DNA of 64,000 bases. Source: Bin94 sp965215535 (GTDB lineage: Bacteria; Gemmatimonadota; Gemmatimonadetes; Longimicrobiales; Gaopeijiaceae). The stretch spans positions 558,001 through 622,000 of the forward strand of contig OZ244063.1 in assembly GCA_965215535.1 (NCBI GenBank), written 5' to 3'. Within the stretch, counting starts at the first letter, position 1. Every line of letters starts with the position of its first letter. The position numbers and the translations under genes were made by a program. A model generated the notes under the pieces. The model was not told where the DNA came from. It ran no database searches and saw nothing but the letters and a program-made list of their open reading frames with translations. Positions 54,583 to 64,000 of this stretch are shown here, in pieces.

Positions 54583-56544
54583 TCACCACGCAATTCCATA
54601 GTCTTCGCCATGGTTGCTCGATCCGCCCCACATGGTGCCGGTTGCCGCGTCGAAGAAGATCGCATTGATCGGCCCCGAGGTGCGGGGCGCGAAGGTGGTA
54701 TCGTAGCCCATGGCGGCGAGCTCGGCGCGAATCCAGTCGGGCACCCTGTCGTTGAGGAGAATCCGGCCGGGTCGGGACTCGTGCGCGCCGAATGAACTTC
54801 GCATCTGGTAGCTGTTGAAGTTGGCTGCCTCGGCCGCCTGCTGAACGTTCATTCCGAACTCGACCACATTCAGAAAGAACTGAAGCAGATTCTGATCCTG
54901 CCCGTCGCCTCCCTGCACCGCAAAGGAGAGGAAGGGCCTGCCATCGCGCAGCGCGAGCGAGGGAGTGAGGGTTGCGCGCGGTCGCTTTCCCGGTTCGACG
55001 ACATTGTAGGGCCCGGAGCGCTCGTCGAGAACGAAGCTCTGCATGCGCTGACTCATGCCGATTCCGGTGCGCCCGGCGATGACGGCGGGAATCCAGCCTC
55101 CCGAGGGAGTGATCGAGACGACCCAGCCCTCGGCATCGGCGGCCTGGATGGAGGTGGTGCCGGCGTAGAAGGCCTCGTCGGGATCGAGCGCAGGCTCGTC
55201 GGGAGTGGCGATCGGATCTGCATTCCATCCCTCGATGAGGTGCGGAAAGGGATTGACGCCCCCCTGGTAGGGATAGGGGTTGCCGGGAAGGACATGCGGG
55301 TCATTCCGCTTCCAGTCGATTTCGGCGGCGCGCGCGGCCGCGTACTCCTTCGAGAGCAGCCCCGCGATCGGCTCCTCGGGGGGATAGTAGGGATCGCCGT
55401 AGTAGAAGTCGCGATCGGCAAAGGCCAGATTCATGGCCTGATAGAGGGTGTGGATGTAGCGGGTCGAGTTGTAGCCCATGGAGCCCACATCCAGTCCCTC
55501 CAGGATATTGAGAGCCTGCAGAAGAACGGGCCCCTGCACCCAGGTGGTGAGCTTGTAGACCTCGATTCCCCGGTAGGTGGTATGAACGGGCTCCTCGAGA
55601 TGGACCGTCCAGTTGGCGAGATCGTCGAGGGTGTGCAGTCCGCCCTGTTCCTGCGAGCCGCGCACGAACTCCTCGGCGATGTCGCCCCGGTAGAAGCGGT
55701 CGTAGGCAGCCATGATCGCATCGCTGCGCGACGCCCCTGCCGCCAGCGCCTCGGCCTCGGCCTCGACGAGCTTCTCCAGAGTACGGGCCAGATCTTCCTG
55801 CACAAAGATCTCGCCGGCGACCGGCGCGGCCCGCTCCTCACCAGGGTGGGGCAGAAAGACCTCCTTCGAGTAGGGCCACTCCGCGAGGCGATCCTTCTCG
55901 TTCTCGATTGCGTTGGCGGCCTGTTCCTCGATCGGGTACCCCTTTGCCATCTCGATGGCCGGTGCCAGCACATCGGCCAGACGCAGGCGTCCGAACTCGG
56001 CCATCATCACCATCAGGCCGCCGGGCGTTCCCGGAGTGACGGCGGCCAGAGGGCCGTAGGCGGGCGGGATGTCCATGCCCCGGTCGCGAAAAAATTCGGG
56101 TGTGGCGCCGGTGGGAGCGGCTCCGAGCGCGTTGATGCCGATGACCTTGCCGGTCGCGGGATTGTAGATCAGCGCCTGCGTCTCGCCTCCCCAGCCCAGC
56201 ACATCCCACATCGTGGCGGTTGCGCCGAGCATGGCGGCGGCGGCATCGACCGCATTGCCCCCCTTCATGAACATCATGGCGCCGGCGGTCGCTCCGAGCG
56301 GCTTCCCCGTGATCGCCATCCAGTCCTTGCCATGCAGAACCGGCTTCTGGGTGCGCTGTGCGGCGGCGTCTGCGACCGGCAGAAGGGCGGCGGCCAGGAA
56401 GGCGCAGAGGAAGAGCGCGCGGGCGCCGCTTCCCGATCGGGGCAATCTTCTGCAGAGGGCGACTCCGGGGTGTGGCGATCCGGCAAAGAGGGGTGTTCTT
56501 GCGCTACCCGGATTCCGGGTCGAAGGAAGAGACATTCCGGACAT
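54583..56544 (-). CDS. Gamma-glutamyltransferase family protein (Ntn hydrolase), exported
   Basis: A 653-residue precursor with an N-terminal hydrophobic export signal after a long basic leader (ARALFLCAFLAAALLPVADA at about 41-60). The Ntn-hydrolase core is recognisable: MKGGNAVDAAAAMLGATAT, the autocleavage and nucleophile Thr 463 in YAGTTSIQAAD, SITPSGGWIPAV and QGGDGQDQNLLQFFLN. The usual TTHxS is TTSIQ here, and the GSPGG oxyanion-type motif near the C-terminus reads VQGGDGQ, so substrate use may differ from glutathione. First of three genes with M3 peptidase and GLPGLI. Start uncertain by a few residues. Confidence 0.88.
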   Translation of the reverse strand: MSGMSLPSTRNPGSARTPLFAGSPHPGVALCRRLPRSGSGARALFLCAFLAAALLPVADAAAQRTQKPVLHGKDWMAITGKPLGATAGAMMFMKGGNAVDAAAAMLGATATMWDVLGWGGETQALIYNPATGKVIGINALGAAPTGATPEFFRDRGMDIPPAYGPLAAVTPGTPGGLMVMMAEFGRLRLADVLAPAIEMAKGYPIEEQAANAIENEKDRLAEWPYSKEVFLPHPGEERAAPVAGEIFVQEDLARTLEKLVEAEAEALAAGASRSDAIMAAYDRFYRGDIAEEFVRGSQEQGGLHTLDDLANWTVHLEEPVHTTYRGIEVYKLTTWVQGPVLLQALNILEGLDVGSMGYNSTRYIHTLYQAMNLAFADRDFYYGDPYYPPEEPIAGLLSKEYAAARAAEIDWKRNDPHVLPGNPYPYQGGVNPFPHLIEGWNADPIATPDEPALDPDEAFYAGTTSIQAADAEGWVVSITPSGGWIPAVIAGRTGIGMSQRMQSFVLDERSGPYNVVEPGKRPRATLTPSLALRDGRPFLSFAVQGGDGQDQNLLQFFLNVVEFGMNVQQAAEAANFNSYQMRSSFGAHESRPGRILLNDRVPDWIRAELAAMGYDTTFAPRTSGPINAIFFDAATGTMWGGSSNHGEDYGIAW

Positions 56545-56791
56545 TGCTCCTTTGTACAGGGGGGCCAGGAGGCTTCGGGCGGAGGGTGAAGAGGGGCGAT
56601 CCGATCATTCAAAGGCTACCAGCGACCCGCCTGTCGCGCCAGATTTGCAACTGCCCCGCTCGCCGTCCCTTTGCGGATGGACGAAATCCCCCCGGCGACA
56701 GCGAAGGCGTGCAGGTGCGGAGACCTCCACCCCCGGCAGCGCTCTCTGCCCGCAAGACGTTCCCCCGAAGGATCGGAAAGCAAGGACAGCG

Positions 56792-59155
56792 ATGGACTTC
56801 ATACGAAGCATGGTGCACCGCGACCTGGAGAGCGGAAAGTACGGCGGGCGCGTGGTGACCCGATTTCCGCCGGAACCGAACGGATTTCTGCACATCGGGC
56901 ACGCCAAGTCGCTCTGTCTCAACTTCGGAATCGCCGACGAGCACGCGGGCGGACGCTGCCATCTGCGTCTCGACGACACCAATCCCGACACCGAGAAGGC
57001 CGAGTTCGTCGAGGCCATGAAGCGTGACATTCGCTGGCTGGGCTTCGACTGGGGCGAACACCTTTATCATGCCTCGGACTACTTCAAGCAGCTCTACCGC
57101 TACGCTCTGCGGCTGGTCGAGAAGGGACTGGCCTACGTGGATTCATCGACCGGAGACGAGATCCGGGAACGGCGCGGCTCTCTGACCGAACCTGGAATCG
57201 ACAGCCCCTGGCGGGATCGATCGATCGAGGAGAACCGCGATCTCTTCTGCCGGATGCGCGCCGGCGAGTTTCCCGATGGCAGTCACGTTCTGCGCGCCCG
57301 GATCGACATGGCGCACAGCAACATGGTCATGCGCGACCCGATTCTCTACCGGATCCGCCACGCCACCCACTACCGCCAGGGCGACGCCTGGCCGATCTAC
57401 CCGATGTACGACTTCGCCCACTGCCTCTCGGATTCCATCGAGGGGGTGACCCATTCCCTCTGCACCCTGGAGTTCGACAACAATCGCGAGATCTACGACT
57501 GGCTCCTGGAAAAGGTCGATGCGCCCCGGCCCCGGCCCGAACAGACCGAGTTCGCGCCCCTCGTGATCGATCATGTGATCACCAGCAAGCGCAAGTTGCG
57601 ATCTCTGGTCGAGGGCGGACATGTGCGCAACTGGGACGATCCGCGCATGCCGACGCTGGCGGGGCTGCGCCGTCGCGGTGTGACCCCCCGGGCGATTCGG
57701 GCCTTCTGCGAGATGGTGGGGCTGGCGCGCAGCCGCTCGCGAATCGAGACGACAAAGCTGGATTTCGCAATCCGGAACGATCTGAATGAACGGGCGCCCC
57801 GCGCCTTCTGCATCCTGGACCCGCTGCGGGTCGTGTTGCTGAATGTGCCCGAGGGTCAGCACATGACAAGGCGCGCACCGCGCTTTCCCCTCAAAACGTC
57901 CGCAGGGAGCCCTGAGGGAACCGGGGAACGGACCCTGCAGATCGGACGGGTCATCCACATCGAGCGCAGCGATTTCCGCGAGGATCCGCCCCCTGGGTTT
58001 CGCCGCCTGGTTCCGGGCGGAGAGGTGCGCCTGAAGTATGCGGGGGTGATCCGTTGCGATGACGTGATCCGGGACGATGAGGGTCGCGTGGTCGAGCTGT
58101 GGTGCCAACTGACCGGCAGGATCGCAGAGGAGGAAGGATCGAAGAAGCGCGCGCGGGGGCGGGCCGCGATTCACTGGCTGGGAGATCTGGGCACGACGCA
58201 GGCCGAGGTGCGCCTCTACGATCGACTCTTTGCCGTGCCCGATCCCCCGCCCGACGATCTGATCGGCTCTCTGACTCCGCAATCGGAAACCGTGATCGAA
58301 CATGCGCTCATCGAGAGCAGTCTGCGCGATGCCCGGCCGGGCGAGCACTACCAATTCGAGCGGTTGGGCTACTTCTTCGTGGACCCCGAAGATTCACGCA
58401 AGGAACGCCTCGTCTTCAATCGCACGGTGACGCTGCGCGAGGGGTGGAGCGAGGGCGGTCGCAACCGTGACGATCCGAAGGGAAGCCTGACAGGCGCAGA
58501 CAGGGCGGCAGCCCATGGAGAGAAGGTCGGGGAGACGCAGAGGTTCGCATCCACCTCCGGGACGGGAGCGCAGGGAGGCGGTCTCATGGGTTCGGAGCCG
58601 CCTGAGGGCGAAGCGCGACTGCACTACGACGCCCTGATCGAGTTGGGTGCCGCAGCAGCGACTGCAATCACCCTGGCTCGCTCTTCGGAGTTGCGCGGGG
58701 CATTCCTGGCTGCACAGCCGCACTATCCGCCGGGCGCAGCCGCGATCGCCGGGTGGCTGGCCAACGATGTGGCACGCATCCTGGGCAGCCATGCCGAGAG
58801 CGATCTGGCGCGGCTTGCACCCGAGGATCTGGCCGATCTGGCGCGGGCGGTGGAGGAGAAGCGGCTTTCGCACCGGCAGGGACGCCGGATCCTGGAGACG
58901 ATCCTCACCCGGGGCGGCCGCTATGGCGAGCTTCGCGCCACCCCGGAGCTCGAAGAAATCGGAGATGCGGCAGTGCTTGCCTCTCTGATCGAAGAGCTCA
59001 TCCGGGACTACCCCGCGAAGGCGGCGGCCTTCCGTGCGGGGCAGCGCGGACTTCTCGGCTTCTTCGTCGGAGAGGTGATGCGGCAGACCGGTGGCCGCGC
59101 CGATCCGCGCAAGGCGAGTGAGGTGGCAGCCGGGTTGCTGGCGGTCCGTGAATGA
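56792..59155 (+). CDS. glnS: Glutaminyl-tRNA synthetase with C-terminal YqeY/GatB-like domain
   Basis: GlnRS charges tRNA-Gln directly. ATG at 56792 has AAGGA six bases upstream. The class I catalytic core has PNGFLHIGHAKS (HIGH at residues 34-37) and the KMSKS-type ITSKRKL at 263-269; the anticodon-binding beta-barrels follow to about residue 570. After a Gly/Ser-rich linker with GTGAQGGGLMGSEPPEGEAR, residues about 610-787 form a helical domain like YqeY or the tail of GatB (LEEIGDAAVLASLIEELIRD; GQRGLLGFFVGEVMRQTGGR). Such an appended domain is described for Deinococcus GlnRS, where it helps bind tRNA. Length 787 versus about 550 normally. Confidence 0.93.
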   Translation: MDFIRSMVHRDLESGKYGGRVVTRFPPEPNGFLHIGHAKSLCLNFGIADEHAGGRCHLRLDDTNPDTEKAEFVEAMKRDIRWLGFDWGEHLYHASDYFKQLYRYALRLVEKGLAYVDSSTGDEIRERRGSLTEPGIDSPWRDRSIEENRDLFCRMRAGEFPDGSHVLRARIDMAHSNMVMRDPILYRIRHATHYRQGDAWPIYPMYDFAHCLSDSIEGVTHSLCTLEFDNNREIYDWLLEKVDAPRPRPEQTEFAPLVIDHVITSKRKLRSLVEGGHVRNWDDPRMPTLAGLRRRGVTPRAIRAFCEMVGLARSRSRIETTKLDFAIRNDLNERAPRAFCILDPLRVVLLNVPEGQHMTRRAPRFPLKTSAGSPEGTGERTLQIGRVIHIERSDFREDPPPGFRRLVPGGEVRLKYAGVIRCDDVIRDDEGRVVELWCQLTGRIAEEEGSKKRARGRAAIHWLGDLGTTQAEVRLYDRLFAVPDPPPDDLIGSLTPQSETVIEHALIESSLRDARPGEHYQFERLGYFFVDPEDSRKERLVFNRTVTLREGWSEGGRNRDDPKGSLTGADRAAAHGEKVGETQRFASTSGTGAQGGGLMGSEPPEGEARLHYDALIELGAAAATAITLARSSELRGAFLAAQPHYPPGAAAIAGWLANDVARILGSHAESDLARLAPEDLADLARAVEEKRLSHRQGRRILETILTRGGRYGELRATPELEEIGDAAVLASLIEELIRDYPAKAAAFRAGQRGLLGFFVGEVMRQTGGRADPRKASEVAAGLLAVRE

Positions 59156-59334
59156 GGCCGAACGGCATCTACTAAGCCGGCGCTGGATCCAGGGGGTTGG
59201 ATCCTGTCAGCCTGGCGCGCAAAAGTTGGCGGGTCTTCCAAGCGCGCTGCCAGCCCGACGCCTCGCCGCGCTCGGTGCGCAACCGGCATCATCCGCAGAC
59301 TGTTGGCAGTCCCACCCGGCGCGCTGACCGGTCG

Positions 59335-61104
59335 TCAGTGACCGGCTGCTGCGCCGTCGCTGTCCCGGGAGTCCGGCACTCCCACCAGCATTCCCGTTCC
59401 GGGGGCAACGAAGATCGAGTGCGCGATTCCCTGGCTCCGCCCCCAGCTCAGGGTGTGGCCCATGGCGGACAATCGCTCCGCATCGGCCTCGGTCATGAAT
59501 CCCTCTTCCAGACGGACTGCGTCGGGCAGCCACTGATGATGGAGGCGCCGGGCAGCCACGATCTCCGCCGGGGCGGCCTCGAAATCCACCAGATTGACCA
59601 CCAGTTGGAGGACGGTGTTGATAATGGTACGGCCGCCCGGGCTCCCGATCACGGCCACCAGCTCGCCATCGCGGGCCACGATCGTCGGTGTCATCGACGA
59701 GAGCATGCGCTGTTCGGGGCGCGCCAGATTGGGGGTGGTGCCAATGAGGCCGCGTTCGTCGGTCAGCCCCGGACGCGCGTTGAAGTCGCCCATCTCATTG
59801 TTGAGCAGAAACCCTGCGCCCGGCACCGTGATATACGATCCGTAGCCGCCCTCGAGGGTGTAGGTCACCGAAACGGCCATTCCGGCGGCGTCCACAACCG
59901 AGTAGTGCGTCGTCTCCATGCTCTCGGCGGGTAGCGGCTCGTCCACATCGGCGGGATCGGAGACTCCGGCGGCGGTGGCGTCGATTCCAGCCCGGAGCTC
60001 ATCCGCGTATTCCTTGCTCAGAAGGCGCGCAAGGGGCACATCGGCAAAATCGGGGTCGGCCAGATGCAGAGCGCGGTCGCGGAAGGCGTGGCGCATGGCC
60101 TCGATCAGGTGGTGCGCATATTCAGGGGTGTCCGCACCGAGCCCCGCCACATCGACCCCCTCGAGAATGTTCAGCATCTGGACCAGCGCCGTCCCCCCCG
60201 ACGATGGCGGGGGCATCGATATGATGTCGTAGCCGCGGTAGCTGCCCCGAACCGGTTCCCGCTCCCGGGCTTCATAGCGGGCCAGATCCTCTTCGGTGAT
60301 CCAGCCGCCGCCCCGCTCCATCTCTTCGGCAATGAGGCGCGCCGTGGCGCCCCGGTAGAAACCGTCGCGGCCTTCGTCGCGAATGCGCTCCAGGCTTCCG
60401 GCCAGATCGGGCTGGGCAAGAATCTCGCCGGGTTCGTAGGGCACCCCGTCGCGGAAAAACTGGGCAAGGGTGGCAGGATAGTCCTGAAAGGCCTCCAGGC
60501 GTCCGGCGAGCGAGGCCGCGAGACGTTCGCTGACCACAAATCCGTCGCGAGCCAGCGTCACGGCCGGCTCTACCAGACCGGCCCAGGGGGCACTTCCGTA
60601 GCTCTCATGCGCAAGGGCGAATCCGGCCACCGTTCCCGGCACCCCAACCGCCAGGTGACTGCGGTGGTGGAGTTGGAAGGAATATTCGCCGGTCTCGTCC
60701 ACGAACATCTCGGGGTGCGCCCGGAGCGGCGCCTTCTCGCGAAAGTCGATCGCCGTCGCGCGGCCATCGGGGAAGCGGATGATCATGAAGCCGCCGCCAC
60801 CGATATTGCCGGCCGTGGGGTGGGTGACCGCCAGCGCAAATCCGGTTGCAATCGCCGCATCGACTGCATTTCCCCCGGCCCGGAGCACAACTGCCCCGGC
60901 CTCGCTGGCCTCCGGGTAGGCCGAGACCACCATCCCGGCTTCGGTCTCGAGAACCCCGCGCGTTGCCGCAGCCGGTGGCGGGGATTGCGTATCGGTGGTG
61001 CAGGCGGCGAGCAGGGCAAGCGCAAGCACGCCCACCCGCAGGCCGAGCCGCGTGGCGACGGGGCGCATGTGCAGAGAGAAGAGGCGAAGAGGGAATGTCT
61101 GCAT
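59335..61104 (-). CDS. ggt: Gamma-glutamyltransferase
   Basis: GGT cleaves gamma-glutamyl bonds of thiol peptides outside the cytoplasm. The 589-residue precursor carries a lipoprotein-type signal (LGLRVGVLALALLAACTTD). The canonical autoprocessing site is SMETTHYSVVDAAG, with nucleophile Thr 398, and the oxyanion-region VIGSPGGRTIINTVLQ and SSMTPTIV segments are intact, so it should be an active enzyme. The start may also be the ATG at 61068. It is convergent with glnS, and 68 bases downstream of an RND efflux gene. Together with BshC in this genome, its natural substrate might not be glutathione. Confidence 0.94.
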   Translation of the reverse strand: MQTFPLRLFSLHMRPVATRLGLRVGVLALALLAACTTDTQSPPPAAATRGVLETEAGMVVSAYPEASEAGAVVLRAGGNAVDAAIATGFALAVTHPTAGNIGGGGFMIIRFPDGRATAIDFREKAPLRAHPEMFVDETGEYSFQLHHRSHLAVGVPGTVAGFALAHESYGSAPWAGLVEPAVTLARDGFVVSERLAASLAGRLEAFQDYPATLAQFFRDGVPYEPGEILAQPDLAGSLERIRDEGRDGFYRGATARLIAEEMERGGGWITEEDLARYEAREREPVRGSYRGYDIISMPPPSSGGTALVQMLNILEGVDVAGLGADTPEYAHHLIEAMRHAFRDRALHLADPDFADVPLARLLSKEYADELRAGIDATAAGVSDPADVDEPLPAESMETTHYSVVDAAGMAVSVTYTLEGGYGSYITVPGAGFLLNNEMGDFNARPGLTDERGLIGTTPNLARPEQRMLSSMTPTIVARDGELVAVIGSPGGRTIINTVLQLVVNLVDFEAAPAEIVAARRLHHQWLPDAVRLEEGFMTEADAERLSAMGHTLSWGRSQGIAHSIFVAPGTGMLVGVPDSRDSDGAAAGH

Positions 61105-61172
61105 GATTCGAGCAGGGATTCTGAGGTGGATGGGCAGAGGGGGAAGGAAGAAGGATTGGCGTGCGCGTCCGG

Positions 61173-64000
61173 CTAACCGCGAGCGACCGCCGGTGCCTCG
61201 CCATCGACATCGGGGGCAGTCAGCGGTGGAACCATGACCGGTCCCGGCACATTGCGGGGTGAGTCGGCGGGTGCAACCTCTGATTCGCTCCGCTGGAAGA
61301 GACGCGCCAGATCGTCGGCCAGACTGTACAGCACCGGCACCAGCACCAGGGTGAGGAAGGTGGCAAAGATGATTCCCACGATCACGGCCACCGCCATGGG
61401 TCCCCACCAGGCCGCCTGTTCTCCGCCCCAGTACAGTTGAGGCGAGAGATTAGAGAAGAGACCGAAAAAGTCGAAGTTGAGCCCGACCGCCAGCGGAACC
61501 AGTCCCAGGGCCGTGGTCACGGCGGTCAGGAGCACCGGCCGCAGCCGCGTCTTTCCGCCCTGCACGATCGCCTCGCGCCGCTCCATGCCATCGCGGTTGC
61601 GCAACACATCAATATAGTCGATCAGCACAATTGCGTTGTTCACCACAATTCCCGCCAGCGAAATGACTCCCACGCCGGTCATGATAATGACAAAGGGCAT
61701 CTGGAAGACCATCAGGCCGATCAGCACACCCGTGGTGGACATGATGACCGAGGACAGAATGATGATCGGCTTGACCACCGAGTTGAACTGCGTCACCAGA
61801 ATCAGCGCAATCAGCATGAGCGCGGCCAGGAAGGCGCCTGTCAGGAAGGCCATCGCCTCTTCCTGATCCTGCTGTTCGCCGGTGAAGGACATCGTATAGC
61901 CAGCGGGCAGTGCCGCCGCGAACTCCTCCAGAACCTCCTCCACCTCCATCCGCACCGCATTGCCATTGTATCCGGCTGCCACCTCGGCGCTGATCGTCGC
62001 CACCCGATTCATGTCCTTGCGCCGAATCGACCCATCGCCCCGATCCACCGACCACTCGGCCACGGCGGGCAGCGGCACCTGGCGCCCATCCGAAAAGACG
62101 GTCAATTGGCGAAGCGATGTCAGCTCGCGCCGATCCTCTTCGCGAAGGCGCACAATAATGTCGTACTCATCGTTGCCGGTGCGGTACTTTGCGGCCTCGA
62201 TGCCATTGATTGCGCCGCGCACCAGAAAGGCGACATCGTTGGTGGAGAGCCCATACAGGCTGGCCTTTTCGCGATCCACATCGACGCGCAGCTCGGGCCG
62301 GGCATCGTCCAGATCGCTCTCGAGCCCGACCAGTCGGGGATACACGGGCGAGGCCTCGATCAGATCCAGCGCCTCCGCCGAGAGGGTCTTGAGCAGATCC
62401 GAATCCTCGCCGGTGATCTCGACATTGACCGGGGGACCCGATGGAGGACCCTCGCTGACACGGTCCACCCGAACCTCGGCGCCCGCCAGATCGCGTCCGA
62501 CCCGCTCCTGCATCTGCGCAAGGGTGCGGAAGACGTCGAACCGGCGCTCCTGGTAATCGACCATCGAGACCGTCACCCGGGCCGCCTCGGGTCCGGAAGG
62601 TCCGCCGCCCCCCATCGGACCTCCCCCGCCCCCTGTCGAACCCACCGTCGTTACAATGGTTTCGGCATCGGCGATCCCGTCCACGCCCCGAACCTCCTCG
62701 ATCATGCGCAGCGCATAGTCGTTGGTAACCTCTGCAGAGGTTCCGACCGGCGCCTCGATCGACACATATACGGTTCCGGGGGGCACGCCCTCGGGAAAGT
62801 ACTCAACGGGCGGCGCGAATTGTCCATAGATGAAGATCGTCCCCACAAAGGCCACGCCCGAGAGCGCAATGGTTCGCACTCGATGCGAGAGCGCCGTGCG
62901 CAGTCTTCGCTCGTACCAGTCGGTCAGCCGCGGCAACCCGCCCTCCATGAAGAAACGGGTCAACCGGGCGAGGAGAAGGGCGTGCAGCGCCCAGAGAATC
63001 CCGGCGGTCAGAACCACCAAACCGGCGGTCAGCGGATTGGCAAGCGCGATCAATCCCAGCGCCACAACTCCGAGAACCATGAACAGGAAGCGCGCATTGC
63101 GATTGAGCCGCCGCCGGGGAGCGCTTTCGCACACCAGAAAAATTGAGCAGAGGGTGGGGATAATCACCAGAGCCACAAAGAGCGAACTGGTCAGACTGAT
63201 AATCAGCGTCAGCGGCAGATAGCTCATGAAATCGCCCGCGAGGCCCGGCCAGAAGAGCAGCGGGGTAAAGGCGGCCAGGGTGGTGGCCGTGGCCGCGATT
63301 ACGGGAATCGCAACCTCGCCGGTGGCCTTCTTGCACGCCGATCTCCGATCCCAGCCCTCCTCCATGAAGCGATAGATGTTTTCGACAATCACAATTGCGT
63401 TATCGACAAGCATTCCCAGCGCAAGGATCAGCGCAAAGAGCACAACCATGTTCATGGATATGCCCAGCAGGCCGATCACAACAAAGGAGAGAAACATCGA
63501 GGTCGGAATCGAGAGCGCAACAAAAATCGAGGTGCGCAGTCCGAGCACAAAGAGAAGAACGCCAACGATCAGGAGCAGTCCCGAGATAATGTTGTTCTGA
63601 AGGCTGCTGACCATCTCGCCGATATCGTCCGATGAATCGGAGGTCACCCGCACCTCGGTGGAGGGGGGCAGAAGGGGACGCATCGCCTCGATCTCGGCGC
63701 GCACCGCCTCGGAGGTCGCAATAATGTTTTCGCCGGAGCGCTTGATGACATCCAGAGTGACGACGGGACTGTCGCCAAGTCGCGCATAGCTTTCGCGGTC
63801 GGCAAAGGCGAACTCCACCTCGGCAAGATCGCGAAGATAGATGGGACGGTCGTTCAGGGTGGTCACAACCAGGTCGCGAATGACGGCGGGATCCTCGAAT
63901 TCCCCATCGACCCGCACCAGATAGCGAACCCCGTTGACATCGATTGAGCCACCGGGGACATTCACATTTTCATTGCGAATTGTGCTCAGCACATCGTCGA
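61173..64000 (-). CDS. RND efflux transporter permease subunit, 5' end outside the window
   Basis: About 942 residues of an AcrB-like inner-membrane pump that couples proton entry to export. The proton-relay region is present in LFALILALGMLVDNAIVIVE (the LVDNAIV with its Asp) and the second half repeats it as MTGVGVISLAGIVVNNAIVL without the acid. The porter domains include PVVTLDVIKRSGENIIAT and a Gly-rich insert (STGGGGGPMGGGGPSGP). The first ~200 residues lie beyond the right edge. Substrate cannot be told; the overall look is closer to multidrug (HAE1) than heavy-metal pumps. Ends with a Pro/Ala-rich tail. Confidence 0.93.
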   Translation of the reverse strand, partial: DDVLSTIRNENVNVPGGSIDVNGVRYLVRVDGEFEDPAVIRDLVVTTLNDRPIYLRDLAEVEFAFADRESYARLGDSPVVTLDVIKRSGENIIATSEAVRAEIEAMRPLLPPSTEVRVTSDSSDDIGEMVSSLQNNIISGLLLIVGVLLFVLGLRTSIFVALSIPTSMFLSFVVIGLLGISMNMVVLFALILALGMLVDNAIVIVENIYRFMEEGWDRRSACKKATGEVAIPVIAATATTLAAFTPLLFWPGLAGDFMSYLPLTLIISLTSSLFVALVIIPTLCSIFLVCESAPRRRLNRNARFLFMVLGVVALGLIALANPLTAGLVVLTAGILWALHALLLARLTRFFMEGGLPRLTDWYERRLRTALSHRVRTIALSGVAFVGTIFIYGQFAPPVEYFPEGVPPGTVYVSIEAPVGTSAEVTNDYALRMIEEVRGVDGIADAETIVTTVGSTGGGGGPMGGGGPSGPEAARVTVSMVDYQERRFDVFRTLAQMQERVGRDLAGAEVRVDRVSEGPPSGPPVNVEITGEDSDLLKTLSAEALDLIEASPVYPRLVGLESDLDDARPELRVDVDREKASLYGLSTNDVAFLVRGAINGIEAAKYRTGNDEYDIIVRLREEDRRELTSLRQLTVFSDGRQVPLPAVAEWSVDRGDGSIRRKDMNRVATISAEVAAGYNGNAVRMEVEEVLEEFAAALPAGYTMSFTGEQQDQEEAMAFLTGAFLAALMLIALILVTQFNSVVKPIIILSSVIMSTTGVLIGLMVFQMPFVIIMTGVGVISLAGIVVNNAIVLIDYIDVLRNRDGMERREAIVQGGKTRLRPVLLTAVTTALGLVPLAVGLNFDFFGLFSNLSPQLYWGGEQAAWWGPMAVAVIVGIIFATFLTLVLVPVLYSLADDLARLFQRSESEVAPADSPRNVPGPVMVPPLTAPDVDGEAPAVARG

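Noticed and set aside
59188..59210. Palindrome CTGGATCCAG and repeated GGATCC between glnS and ggt
   Set aside because: No stem-loop with a T-run can be formed; it is not a convincing terminator or mobile-element end.

Overview
The window looks like chromosomal DNA from a high-GC, diderm (LPS-making) bacterium, most probably a member of Gemmatimonadota. The reasons are a complete block of lipid A genes with LpxC fused to FabZ, BamA and Skp/OmpH, a LolD/LolCE exporter, a PorV-like outer-membrane protein, several '6-bladed beta-propeller' lipoproteins, a GLPGLI-family protein, and paired gamma-glutamyltransferases. The phylum call is an inference from gene content; the 16S rRNA gene in the window would settle it.

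Positions 1-6017 are accessory and decayed. Three neighbouring beta-propeller lipoprotein genes each carry disabling lesions (a frameshift; a stop plus a frameshift; an 8-G tract frameshift). They are followed by an internally deleted tyrosine-integrase remnant, a tRNA-Arg(CCT) and a frameshifted IS3-type transposase end.

Positions 6018-14796 (all minus strand) hold der, plsY, gpsA, a MerR-type regulator, surE and a DUF368 transporter, coupled by several stop/start overlaps. They also hold a DUF512 radical-SAM protein and a TPR lipoprotein directly followed by tRNA-Gly(CCC).

Positions 15058-43264 (minus strand) are one almost gapless co-directional run. In transcription order it is era, porV-like, a hypothetical, prfB (with a programmed +1 frameshift), lysS, lolCE, lolD, mcsA, mcsB, clpC, bamA, ompH, lpxD, lpxC-fabZ, lpxA, a Gfo/Idh oxidoreductase, a small membrane protein, lpxB, lpxK, rlmH, a methyltransferase, bshC, a small coiled-coil membrane protein, murJ and uvrC. 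It joins translation factors, lipoprotein export, arginine-phosphorylation protein quality control, outer-membrane assembly, all the characteristic acyl-chain steps of lipid A synthesis up to the 4'-kinase except UDP-2,3-diacylglucosamine hydrolase, lipid II flipping and bacillithiol synthesis.

Upstream of era lies a solitary 16S rRNA gene (43465-45026, minus) with no 23S or 5S beside it, a promoter, hairpins in its leader, and a tRNA-His. Right of that are a serine hydrolase, tRNA-Arg(TCT), a small membrane protein, a divergent ku/ligD pair for non-homologous end joining, an operon of gamma-glutamyltransferase, M3 peptidase and GLPGLI protein, a glutaminyl-tRNA synthetase with a C-terminal YqeY-like extension, a second gamma-glutamyltransferase, and a truncated RND efflux pump at the right edge.

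I did not find a CRISPR array, toxin-antitoxin pair, defence island or clearly undescribed system. The most interesting material is the merging of McsA-McsB-ClpC with outer-membrane assembly genes, the oxidoreductase between lpxA and lpxB, the unlinked 16S gene, and the DUF368 protein with an inserted extracytoplasmic domain.
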